IMG/VR virus record: IMGVR_UViG_3300020411_000368
Coordinates: 1 to 33,126 of that record
Direction: 5' to 3' (one strand)
From: a virus
Length of the DNA stretch: 33,126 nt
Part shown: positions 7,993 to 15,543 of the stretch, in pieces
Position numbering within the stretch: the first letter of the stretch is position 1
Layout: every line of letters starts with the position of its first letter
Position numbers and translations under genes: made by a program
Notes under the pieces: generated by a model
What the model saw: the letters and a program-made list of their open reading frames with translations, nothing else
Database searches by the model: none
Told to the model about the DNA's origin: nothing

Positions 7993-9099
7993 ATGGCAAG
8001 AAACGCACTTATTAAATTGAGGAGAGGTACGGGTCTCCCAGCAAATAATGCGCTTGCAGAAGGTGAGTTAGCAATTGATATAGCAGCTAAGAAGCTGTAT
8101 TCCGCTAATTCAACAGGATATGCATTCACATTATCTGGCGACCAGTATAACCTAGCCCAATCAGGTAACGCTACTCATGGTATTGTTACTTTAAATGTTG
8201 ACAATAATGCGCTATCAAATGATAGTGTTTTAATTACTGGTGGAACAGATACAGTTGTTGCAGGTAACTCAACAGTAATCAATGTTAATTCAACTTCAAC
8301 ACTAGATACCGTACTAGGAAGAGGAGCAACTTCTTCTAAAACTCTAGGAGTTGGAAACACAACGGTAACAGGTTTTGCTAATGTTACTACAACATTAGAA
8401 GTAGGCACCACATCATTAATGAAGGGTGCTGTCACAGTAGGTAACTCTACTGTAAACGCAGTCATTGCTACATCTGGTAATATTGATACAGATGGAACAT
8501 TAACTGTAGCAGGTAATACTGCATTAGCCGATTCATTAACAGTAGCAGACACTTCTACCTTTAGTGGTAGTGTAACAGTAGGTAACTCTACTGTCAATGC
8601 TGTAATAGCAACATCAGGTAATATTAATACTGATGGAACTTTGACCGTAGCAGGCAATACAGCTTTAAGTGGTGCTAATAATGAAATCGCAGGACAAGTC
8701 AATATAAATGATACAACAACTTCATCATCTGTAGCCTCAGGTGCTTTAGTAGTAGATGGTGGTGTTGGTATAGCAGAAAATTTATATGTTGGTGGTAACC
8801 TTAACGTTGCAGGTACAACAACTACAGTATCTTCAACAACAGTTACAATTGATGATAACTTAATTAAACTAGCTGCAAACCAAACTGCAGATGATACAGA
8901 TGCGGTTGATACTGGTTTTTATTCAACGTATGACGTTGGCGGTACTCAGAAATATTCTGGATTTGTTAGAGACACATCTAATAGTAATAAGGCTTTTATA
9001 TTCTTCGAAGGAATAACATCTGAGCCAGCTGGAACGGTTTCCTACTCAGCAAGTGACTTAGCTTACATCGAGGCTATAATCGATGGTGGAACATATTAA
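7993..9099 (+). CDS. Tail-fibre-like protein with internal repeats
   Basis: This 368-residue protein has a TAGGAG ribosome binding site upstream (7981-7986). The N-terminus (ALIKLRRGTGLPANNALAEGELAID) matches the docking-like segment of the fibres at 3613 and 9389. Next is a low-complexity T/S/N/V region with two 47-residue repeats (TVGNSTVNAVIATSGNI). Then comes a marine-phage fibre module (ALVVDGGVGIAENLYVGGNLNVAG followed by TVTIDDNLIKLAANQ). That module is related to the NLTVSG...TVNDAIITL module occurring twice in the 1027-residue fibre. The C-terminus is IDGGTY. It is a beta-rich fibre, probably trimeric by analogy with phage fibres, and likely exposed on the virion. Confidence 0.8.
   Translation: MARNALIKLRRGTGLPANNALAEGELAIDIAAKKLYSANSTGYAFTLSGDQYNLAQSGNATHGIVTLNVDNNALSNDSVLITGGTDTVVAGNSTVINVNSTSTLDTVLGRGATSSKTLGVGNTTVTGFANVTTTLEVGTTSLMKGAVTVGNSTVNAVIATSGNIDTDGTLTVAGNTALADSLTVADTSTFSGSVTVGNSTVNAVIATSGNINTDGTLTVAGNTALSGANNEIAGQVNINDTTTSSSVASGALVVDGGVGIAENLYVGGNLNVAGTTTTVSSTTVTIDDNLIKLAANQTADDTDAVDTGFYSTYDVGGTQKYSGFVRDTSNSNKAFIFFEGITSEPAGTVSYSASDLAYIEAIIDGGTY
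8434..8667 (+). repeat. Direct 141-nt-period repeat in fibre gene
   Basis: Two copies start at 8434 and 8575. Each encodes TVGNSTVNAVIATSGNI(D/N)TDGTLTVAGNTAL, and the offset is 47 residues. Third-position differences between copies show that the duplication is not very recent, or that the protein sequence is under selection. Confidence 0.85.
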
Positions 9100-9118
9100 T
9101 ATATAATAGGAGTATATT

Positions 9119-9337
9119 ATGCAAGCATTTGAAAATGCAGACGATATTTACATTAAACAGTATATCGCACAATTGAACACTGCTTATAATGAGAAGTGTT
9201 TAGAAGTAATTAGTAATAAGGCTAGAATAGATGTTTTAAATACCCAGATAACAGAATTAGCTGTTAGGGTTAAAGATCTAGAAAATGACTTAGAACCGAT
9301 TGAAGCTCCAGATGAGAGCAAAAGTAAAAAGAAGTAG
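9119..9337 (+). CDS. Small coiled-coil protein
   Basis: This 72-residue protein has a good ribosome binding site (TAGGAG, 9107-9112). A short acidic N-terminus is followed by a continuous helix with heptad-like hydrophobics (ISNKARIDVLNTQITELAVRVKDLENDLE). The tail is charged and basic (DESKSKKK). It resembles the other small coiled-coil protein at 7705-7983 in size, architecture and position beside a fibre gene, though not clearly in sequence. It may be an assembly partner for fibres. Its stop codon at 9335-9337 overlaps the first stem of a potential RNA structure controlling the next gene. Confidence 0.7.
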   Translation: MQAFENADDIYIKQYIAQLNTAYNEKCLEVISNKARIDVLNTQITELAVRVKDLENDLEPIEAPDESKSKKK

Positions 9338-9380
9338 GTGACGGGGAAGAGTGTATCCTCACCTCTTATATAAGAGGATA
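9336..9380 (+). promoter_or_regulatory. Overlapping hairpins that can sequester the next gene's ribosome binding site
   Basis: Three competing pairings are readable. AGGTGA (9336-9341) pairs with TCACCT (9359-9364). CCTCTTATATAAGAGG (9362-9377) is a perfect palindrome. TATCCTC (9354-9360) pairs with GAGGATA (9374-9380). The GAGG at 9374-9377 is the probable Shine-Dalgarno sequence for the ATG at 9389 and is buried in the second and third pairings. The first pairing would compete with both. Regulation is inferred. Confidence 0.45.
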
Positions 9381-9388
9381 TAAGCCAA

Positions 9389-10507
9389 ATGGCAGCAAAG
9401 TTTTTAGTTAAGCGTTCGTCCGTTTCTGGACAAGCGCCTAATACATCTCATATAACGACCGGTGAGTTAGCTCTTAACTTGCCTGATGGAATCATGTATG
9501 GTTCCAATGGAACTGTTATATTTGAGATTGGTGCTAATACAACTAACCTGTCTGTCGGCGCGAATAACATTCATGCCAATTCATCTACGGCAAAAGTCAA
9601 CTCAGCACTTACAGTTGGTAATATCACAATACCAAGAACTGATGGTAGTGCTAATCAAGTTTTAACAACAGACGGAAGTGGATCACTTTCATGGGTTGAC
9701 CAATCGGCTTCTGGTGGCGGTGGTGTCACCATTCACAATTTTAAATTTGAACCTAGTGCTAATGCTACTGTAATAGGTGGCGCAGACGCTAATGGTAATA
9801 CAATGTCTTATACTCCAGGCGAGGAAGATGTTTATTTAAATGGTGTTAAATTAGTTGATGGTGGAGAAGACTATACAGCATCTAATAGTACTCACGTTAC
9901 ATTAGCTGCTAATGCAGTTAGTGGTGATACAGTAGAAGTAGTTAGTATAGTAGGTGTAACTGGTAGAAAAGAATATCAGTATACTATATCTTCTGGATCC
10001 TCAACTATAACTGGAGCAGATGACGCAAGTCAAACTTTATCTTATATAGAAGGTAAAGAACAAATGTTCCTTAATGGTGTTAAACAAGTTAAAGGTGATG
10101 ATTATACTACACCTAATACAACACATATATCATTAACTAATCCAGTTGTCTCAGGAGACTTTGTAGAAATAGTTGTATATCCATCAGCTACAAATGACTT
10201 AGATGAAGCTGTAGCATATGCATCATCAGATACAAGCCAATTTACTTTAAATACATTTAAAGCTAGCACCTATCGAACTGCTAAATACTTTATACAAGCA
10301 AATACATCTTCAGCGTATCATAGCGTAGAAGCAATGGTCACACATGATGGTACTAGTGCCTATATGAACCAATACGGTGCAGTAAAATCAGGAGCTGATT
10401 TATTTACATCTGCTGTTGATATTGTAGGTGGAGATGTTAGACTTAGAATAACGCCCGCAGGTAACGGGACAACATTTAAACAAAAGAAAATTTTAATTAA
10501 GGTGTAA
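9389..10507 (+). CDS. Virion structural protein with duplicated LNGVK domains
   Basis: This 372-residue protein has the docking-like N-terminus (KFLVKRSSVSGQAPN...GELALNLPDG), then a Gly-rich linker. Two copies of a roughly 75-residue domain follow, centred on DVYLNGVKLVDGGEDYTASN and MFLNGVKQVKGDDYTTPN, each ending GD(T/F)VE(V/I)V. This domain is widespread in phage fibre and baseplate proteins. The C-terminal 90 residues (VTHDGTSAYMNQYGAVKSGAD) are clearly homologous to the C-terminal part of the next gene. It is probably a fibre or fibre-adapter of the distal tail. Its start lies behind a potentially regulatory RNA structure; the spacing from GAGG to ATG is 11 bases. Confidence 0.8.
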   Translation: MAAKFLVKRSSVSGQAPNTSHITTGELALNLPDGIMYGSNGTVIFEIGANTTNLSVGANNIHANSSTAKVNSALTVGNITIPRTDGSANQVLTTDGSGSLSWVDQSASGGGGVTIHNFKFEPSANATVIGGADANGNTMSYTPGEEDVYLNGVKLVDGGEDYTASNSTHVTLAANAVSGDTVEVVSIVGVTGRKEYQYTISSGSSTITGADDASQTLSYIEGKEQMFLNGVKQVKGDDYTTPNTTHISLTNPVVSGDFVEIVVYPSATNDLDEAVAYASSDTSQFTLNTFKASTYRTAKYFIQANTSSAYHSVEAMVTHDGTSAYMNQYGAVKSGADLFTSAVDIVGGDVRLRITPAGNGTTFKQKKILIKV

Positions 10508-10508
10508 T

Positions 10509-10913
10509 ATGTCAAAAGCATTTGAATTAGCAGAAATAGTAAGACATTTTACTTATGATGCAGACAACGGTAAGTTCGATACATCTAAAAAAATTGATTC
10601 TGCAAGAGCTGAAGGTAAAACATTCAGTGCATCTAGCACTAGTGCTCAACTATTAGATTCTTTTACAAAGACCACATATGGTGGTGGACAATATTTTATT
10701 GTAGTAAAAACTGGATCTGATTATCAAGCTTTAGGAATTAATTTAACACACGATGGAACGACTGCGTATATGAACCAATTTGGTGATGTCAAATCTGGTT
10801 CTGACCTAGCAACTTTTAGTGCTAACGTACATACAACAACAGTAAGACTTTATGTTACACCTGGAAGCGCAAGCGCTACTGCAAATTTTAAAGTAGAATA
10901 CGTAGACGCATAA
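10509..10913 (+). CDS. Small structural protein sharing a C-terminal domain with the upstream gene
   Basis: This 134-residue protein starts just after the upstream stop. The first 45 residues (MSKAFELAEIVRHFTYD...KKIDSARAEGKTF) are specific to it. Residues about 46-134 match the last 90 residues of the preceding protein, most clearly LTHDGTTAYMNQFGDVKSGSD against VTHDGTSAYMNQYGAVKSGAD. Domain duplication or exchange is the simplest explanation. It could be a free-standing version of the terminal domain, for example a tip protein or competitor in assembly. No known function is recognised. Its stop overlaps a CATAAATA box. Confidence 0.75.
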   Translation: MSKAFELAEIVRHFTYDADNGKFDTSKKIDSARAEGKTFSASSTSAQLLDSFTKTTYGGGQYFIVVKTGSDYQALGINLTHDGTTAYMNQFGDVKSGSDLATFSANVHTTTVRLYVTPGSASATANFKVEYVDA

Positions 10914-10916
10914 ATA
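10909..10916 (+). promoter_or_regulatory. Late promoter candidate (CATAAATA)
   Basis: CATAAATA overlaps the stop codon region and precedes the 1027-residue fibre start by 31 bases. The same CATAAATA variant lies before the portal gene. It matches 7 of 8 bases of the T4 late box. Confidence 0.5.
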
Positions 10917-10947
10917 AACATATAGAGCTAGGGGAAAGTGAACCATT

Positions 10948-13900
10948 ATGGCAAACCAAAATTTTAGAGTCAAACACGGATTAGAAGTCGGCGGCGTTGA
11001 GATCGCTGATTCAAGTGGTAATATTAATACCAGTTCCTTTGCTGTGTCTGGAGCAACAGCAGGAACGTATGGTAATGCTACTCACATACCAATTATAACA
11101 GTAACCAATAAAGGTATTGTTACTAATGCGCAATCAGGTGCATTAAACGGATTAACAACAAATTATACTTACAATACGAGCACACGTGTTCATAGTATTG
11201 TAACTAATGGTGGCACATTTGCACAAACAATGCCACTAGCCAATTCTACGATCGCCGGTGTATCCCTAGTCGCCGATGGTCTATCAACTAACGCAACAGG
11301 TCATTTGAGTGTAGATGTTGGCAACAATCAATTAGTATCTAATTCATCAGGTTTATTTGTAACCGAAGGTAATTTAGATATTCATAACTTATCAGGTTAT
11401 GTCGCAAACGAGAATATAGACCATTCATCTGTATCTATAAGTTCAGGTAATGGTTTATCGGGCGGTGGAGATATAACTGCTTCAAGAACACTTACAGTAC
11501 AAGGTAATAACGGTACGACTGTCAATTCATCAGGTGTCTTCGTAAGACAAGGTACAGGAACAGTAGTTAATGCTACTGGTGTACACATTGGTCAGTCAGT
11601 TGGAACAACAGACGATGTTTCATTTAGAGATGTTACAGTATCTGGTAACTTAACAGTATCAGGAACTCAATCAGCTCTTAATGTTACTGACCTAACAGTT
11701 AATGATGCCATAATCACACTCGCTTCAGGTCAGACAGGAACACCTTCCCTTGATGCTGGATTAGAAGTAGAAAGAGGTGACTCAGCTAATGCATTATTCT
11801 ATTGGGATGAATCAACTGATAGATGGGTTCATAAACTAGCTGGTGGAACCGAATATAAAATTCATACAGAGGCTAATGATGTAACACTTGGCACAGATAC
11901 TACAGGTAACTATGTCGCTGGTGCTACAGCCGCTAACGGTATATCAGTATCCGGATCTGCAGGAGAAGGATGGTCACCAACTATTGGTGTTACTACTGGC
12001 GGAACATTAGTCGTAAATTCAACAGGTATGCATGTTAATAATGCTTCCTTAGCATTAGCTAATCTTTCAGATTACGATGCTAATGATCATATTGACCATT
12101 CAACCGTATCTGTAACAGCTGGAAATGGTCTATCTGGTGGTGGTACAATTGCTGCTACTAGAACACTTGCTGTTAAAGGAAACACTGGTATTACTGTAAG
12201 TAGTGATGGTGTATTCTCTAACGATAGTGAAATAGACCATGATAGCTTATCTAACTTTGTAGCTAACGAACATATTGATCACTCAACTGTATCTATGACC
12301 GCTGGAAATGGATTAACAGGTGGTGGAACAATAGCAGCTACAAGAACAATATCAGTAGAAGCTAATACAGGTATTACAGCAAACTCAGATGGACTATTTA
12401 CAAAAGATAGTGAAATTGTTCATGATAATCTAAGTGGCTTTGTTGGTGACGAACATATCAATCACGGATCTGTATCTATAACAGCAGGTAGTGGTTTAAC
12501 TGGTGGCGGTAATATTACTGCAAGTAGAACAATAGCAGTTAATGCAAACAATGGTTTAATAGCTAACGCTGATGGAATCTTTGTAAAAGCTAACACAGGT
12601 ATTGTTGCTAACTCATCAGGTATCTTTGCAGGATCCGGTGGTATTGTTCACGATGACTTATCAGGATTCGTAGCTAACGAACATATTGATCACTCAGGTG
12701 TATCAATAACAGCTGGTGTTGGTTTAACAGGTGGTGGAGATATAACCACATCTAGATCAGTAGCAGTATTAGCTAATACAGGTATTGTAGCTAATTCAAC
12801 TGGTCTTCATACTAATGATGCAGCTATTGTTCACGATGACTTATCTGGCTTTGTAGCCAATGAGCATATAGATCACTCTAGTGTATCTGTAAATGCAGGT
12901 AATGGTTTAACTGGTGGTGGTACAATTGCTGCTGATAGAACTTTAACAGTTGTAGGTAATACAGGTATTACAGTAAGCAGTGATGGTGTATTTACTAATG
13001 ATTCAGAAATCGATATACATAGTTTATCAGGTTATGTTGCTAACGAACATATTAATCACGGTTCAGTAAGTATAACTGCTGGAAATGGATTAACAGGAGG
13101 TGGTGATATAACTGCTTCTAGATCACTTGCCGTTAATGCAAACAATGGTACAGTATCTAATTCATCTGGTATATTTGTTAAAGCTGGAACTGGTATTACT
13201 GTAAATGCTACAGGTGTTCATTTACCACAAGCATTAGGTACTTCAGATAATGTAGAGTTTAATGACTTAACTGTATCTGGTAACTTAACAGTATCAGGTG
13301 CTACAGTAACTATCGATGCTACTAACCTATCAGTTAATGATGACATTATTGTTTTAAATAGTGGGTTATCATCTGGTTCAGCTCCTTCAGCTGATGTAGG
13401 TATTAGAGTAAATAGAGGTTCAGCCGCTAATGCAGTATTGTATTGGGATGAATCTACTGATAGATGGACTCACAAATTAAATGGTGGTTCTGAATATGCA
13501 ATCCATACTAAAGAAAATGATATTGCTCTTGGAACAGATACTTCAGGTAACTATGTAGCAACTATTACAGCTGGTAATGGTATTACAGGATCTTCTTCAG
13601 CAGAAGGTGGAACTCCAACTATAGCTGTTGCAGCTGGTAACTCACAAGTAGTATCTAATTCATCTGGTGTATTCGTAGCAGAATCTAATATTGATATTCA
13701 TAACCTATCCGGATATGTTGCTAATGAAAACATAGATCATTCAACAGTTACTATGACAGCAGGTAATGGTTTAACTGGTGGTGGTACAATCGCAGCTACA
13801 AGAACATTTACTGTTCAAGCTAATAATGGTGTTGTTGCTAACTCAACAGGTGTTTGGGTTAAAGCAGGAACAGGAACAACTGTAAACTCTACTGGTGTTC

Positions 13901-14031
13901 ATATTGGTCAAGCAGTTGGAACATCTGATGATGTTACATTTGATAATGTAGATGTTGATGGTGATTTAAGAGATAGTTCAAACAGAGTATTTAAGGTCTA
14001 TAACGCATCTGGCACGGTAGTATGGGGGTAA
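10948..14031 (+). CDS. Long tail-fibre protein with 61-residue repeats
   Basis: This 1027-residue fibre has a distinct N-terminus (MANQNFRVKHGLEVGGVEIADSSGN). It contains eight copies of a unit of the form HxxLSGFVANEHIDHSxVS, AGNGLTGGG, ASRTIAV, NTGIVANSxGIF. Six of these are in tandem at 61-residue spacing. Two copies of another module (TVNDAIITL...YWDESTDRWVHKLAGGTEYKIHT and its partner at about 13321-13510) separate the first and last units from the array. The C-terminus is SNRVFKVYNASGTVVWG. Similar HxxLSG...DH and GLTGGG elements are widespread in phage fibres. Several histidines per repeat (HxxL and HIDH) may bind metal ions along the shaft, by analogy with the histidine-metal sites of T4 gp37. 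It is probably a main long fibre. Confidence 0.85.
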   Translation: MANQNFRVKHGLEVGGVEIADSSGNINTSSFAVSGATAGTYGNATHIPIITVTNKGIVTNAQSGALNGLTTNYTYNTSTRVHSIVTNGGTFAQTMPLANSTIAGVSLVADGLSTNATGHLSVDVGNNQLVSNSSGLFVTEGNLDIHNLSGYVANENIDHSSVSISSGNGLSGGGDITASRTLTVQGNNGTTVNSSGVFVRQGTGTVVNATGVHIGQSVGTTDDVSFRDVTVSGNLTVSGTQSALNVTDLTVNDAIITLASGQTGTPSLDAGLEVERGDSANALFYWDESTDRWVHKLAGGTEYKIHTEANDVTLGTDTTGNYVAGATAANGISVSGSAGEGWSPTIGVTTGGTLVVNSTGMHVNNASLALANLSDYDANDHIDHSTVSVTAGNGLSGGGTIAATRTLAVKGNTGITVSSDGVFSNDSEIDHDSLSNFVANEHIDHSTVSMTAGNGLTGGGTIAATRTISVEANTGITANSDGLFTKDSEIVHDNLSGFVGDEHINHGSVSITAGSGLTGGGNITASRTIAVNANNGLIANADGIFVKANTGIVANSSGIFAGSGGIVHDDLSGFVANEHIDHSGVSITAGVGLTGGGDITTSRSVAVLANTGIVANSTGLHTNDAAIVHDDLSGFVANEHIDHSSVSVNAGNGLTGGGTIAADRTLTVVGNTGITVSSDGVFTNDSEIDIHSLSGYVANEHINHGSVSITAGNGLTGGGDITASRSLAVNANNGTVSNSSGIFVKAGTGITVNATGVHLPQALGTSDNVEFNDLTVSGNLTVSGATVTIDATNLSVNDDIIVLNSGLSSGSAPSADVGIRVNRGSAANAVLYWDESTDRWTHKLNGGSEYAIHTKENDIALGTDTSGNYVATITAGNGITGSSSAEGGTPTIAVAAGNSQVVSNSSGVFVAESNIDIHNLSGYVANENIDHSTVTMTAGNGLTGGGTIAATRTFTVQANNGVVANSTGVWVKAGTGTTVNSTGVHIGQAVGTSDDVTFDNVDVDGDLRDSSNRVFKVYNASGTVVWG
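12055..13197 (+). repeat. Tandem array of six 183-nt repeats, one expanded by 45 nt
   Basis: The GxGL(S/T)GGG codons start at 12121, 12304, 12487, 12715, 12898 and 13081. The spacing is 183 nt, except for one 228-nt interval. The extra 45 nt encode a second copy of the 15-residue module (ANNGLIANADGIFVK then ANTGIVANSSGIFAG). Further single units occur at about 11446 and 13762. Confidence 0.9.
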
Positions 14032-14036
14032 TATAA

Positions 14037-14783
14037 ATGGCCCAACCTACTAGCAGAACACAATTCAAAGACTATTGCCTAAGAAAATTAGGTTATCCAG
14101 TTATTGAAATTAATATAGAAGACGATCAAACAGAAGATAGAATTGATGAAGCTCTATCCTTCTATTGGGATTATCACTTTGATGGATCCGAAAGAACTTT
14201 CTATAAGTGGACTTTAACTCAAACCGATATAGATAACGGATATTTAGCAGTGCCAGAAAATATAATTGGTGCTGTTAGAATATTTGATATTGGTGATGCT
14301 TTATCAACAAACAACTTATTTAACATAAGATATCAAATCGCTTTAAATGATTTGTATGATCTTACTTCATTTAACCAATCCTTAGTAACCTATTATACTA
14401 ATATGATGCATATTAGGTTTATTGAGGAAATCTTAGTAGGAAGACAACCTATCAGATATAATAGACATATTAATAGATTATATGTCGATATGGATTGGGA
14501 TAAGGTTCAAGCTGGTGAAATAATCATTGCAGAAGCTTATCAGATTGTTGATCCAGATACATATACTGATGTTTGGAAAGATAGATGGTTACAAAATTAT
14601 GCTACCGCAAAAATAAAATATCAGTGGGGTTCTAACCTAGCGAAGTATGAAGGCTTACAACTACCTGGTGGTGTAACATTTAATAGTGCAAAAATACAGG
14701 ATGAAGCTCTTCAAGAAATTACTAAATTAGAAGAGGAGGTCATCGCATCCTACAGCTTACCTGTAACTGATATGATAGGATGA
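14037..14783 (+). CDS. gp13: Neck protein gp13
   Basis: This 248-residue protein has the hallmark gp13 beginning: FKDYCLRKLGYPVIEINIEDDQTEDRIDEAL, then FYWDYHFDG. It matches the T4 gp13 pattern of a short helix, GxPxIxVE and an YxxYHFDG motif. In T4, gp13 and gp14 form the collar that connects the head to the tail after DNA packaging. The T4 protein is longer (309 residues), so this is the shorter form. It is followed 4 bases later by gp14. Together with 15-16-17-18 it gives the canonical T4 order, which makes the assignment firm. Confidence 0.92.
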   Translation: MAQPTSRTQFKDYCLRKLGYPVIEINIEDDQTEDRIDEALSFYWDYHFDGSERTFYKWTLTQTDIDNGYLAVPENIIGAVRIFDIGDALSTNNLFNIRYQIALNDLYDLTSFNQSLVTYYTNMMHIRFIEEILVGRQPIRYNRHINRLYVDMDWDKVQAGEIIIAEAYQIVDPDTYTDVWKDRWLQNYATAKIKYQWGSNLAKYEGLQLPGGVTFNSAKIQDEALQEITKLEEEVIASYSLPVTDMIG

Positions 14784-14787
14784 TAGT

Positions 14788-15543
14788 ATGGCCAGATCAA
14801 ATTACTTTCAAAACTATGAAGCTAGCGGCGAACAGCGCTTATTAGAATCATTAGTAATTGAAGCCATATCTATATATGGTCAAGAAGCATATTTCCTACC
14901 TAGAACGGTAGTCAACTCCGATCAACTATTTTCTGAAGATACTGTATCGCAGTTTGCAGGTGCTTATCCTTTAGAGATGTATATTAAAGATGTAGAAGGA
15001 TTTGCAGGCGAAGGAGATTTCTTAACAAGGTTTGGTTTAGAGATAAGAGATCAAGTAACATTGTCTATGGCACGTAGACGATTTGAAGAAGAAGTAACCG
15101 AATGGGATACTTCTATTACAAGACCTAGAGAAGGTGATTTAATATATCTACCTTGGATTAAAGGTTCATTACCTAATGCTAAAGGTGCTTTGTTCGAAAT
15201 TAAATTCGTAGAACATGATACACCATTTTATCAATTAGGCAACCTTTATATGTATGATATATCTTGTGAAAGATTCGAATATAGTGATGAAAGACTTGAT
15301 ACTGGTTTAGCTACTATAGATAATATAGAAGTAGATGAGTCTCAATCTTACGCACTTACGGCAGCTAATCTGTCAACAGAAGCAGGAGCAATTATTGCAT
15401 TAGAGAATGGCGAATACTTAATTAATGATAACTATAGTAAACGACTTGTAGATAAAGATGATGATTCTGATTTCTTCCAAGGCGGCGCATCTGGATTTAT
15501 AGACTTCTCAGAAGTTAATCCATTCTCGGAGAACTTATTCTAA
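14788..15543 (+). CDS. gp14: Neck protein gp14
   Basis: This 251-residue protein is close to the T4 gp14 length of 256. Recognisable segments are the N-terminal SNYFQNYEASGEQRLLESLV, YGQEAYFLPR (residues about 33-42), and the central GDLIYLPW...ALFEIKFVEHD...FYQLG. The C-terminus, FSEVNPFSENLF, is Phe- and Asn-rich, as in the neck proteins. It works with gp13 as the head-tail connector that closes the filled head. Its stop overlaps the start of gp15 (TAATG), giving coupled translation. Confidence 0.92.
   Translation: MARSNYFQNYEASGEQRLLESLVIEAISIYGQEAYFLPRTVVNSDQLFSEDTVSQFAGAYPLEMYIKDVEGFAGEGDFLTRFGLEIRDQVTLSMARRRFEEEVTEWDTSITRPREGDLIYLPWIKGSLPNAKGALFEIKFVEHDTPFYQLGNLYMYDISCERFEYSDERLDTGLATIDNIEVDESQSYALTAANLSTEAGAIIALENGEYLINDNYSKRLVDKDDDSDFFQGGASGFIDFSEVNPFSENLF

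Noticed and set aside
8175-8702. 175-residue minus-strand open frame rich in Val and Pro
   Set aside because: It is the reverse shadow of the Thr/Asn/Gly repeats of the fibre gene; composition and lack of context argue against a gene.
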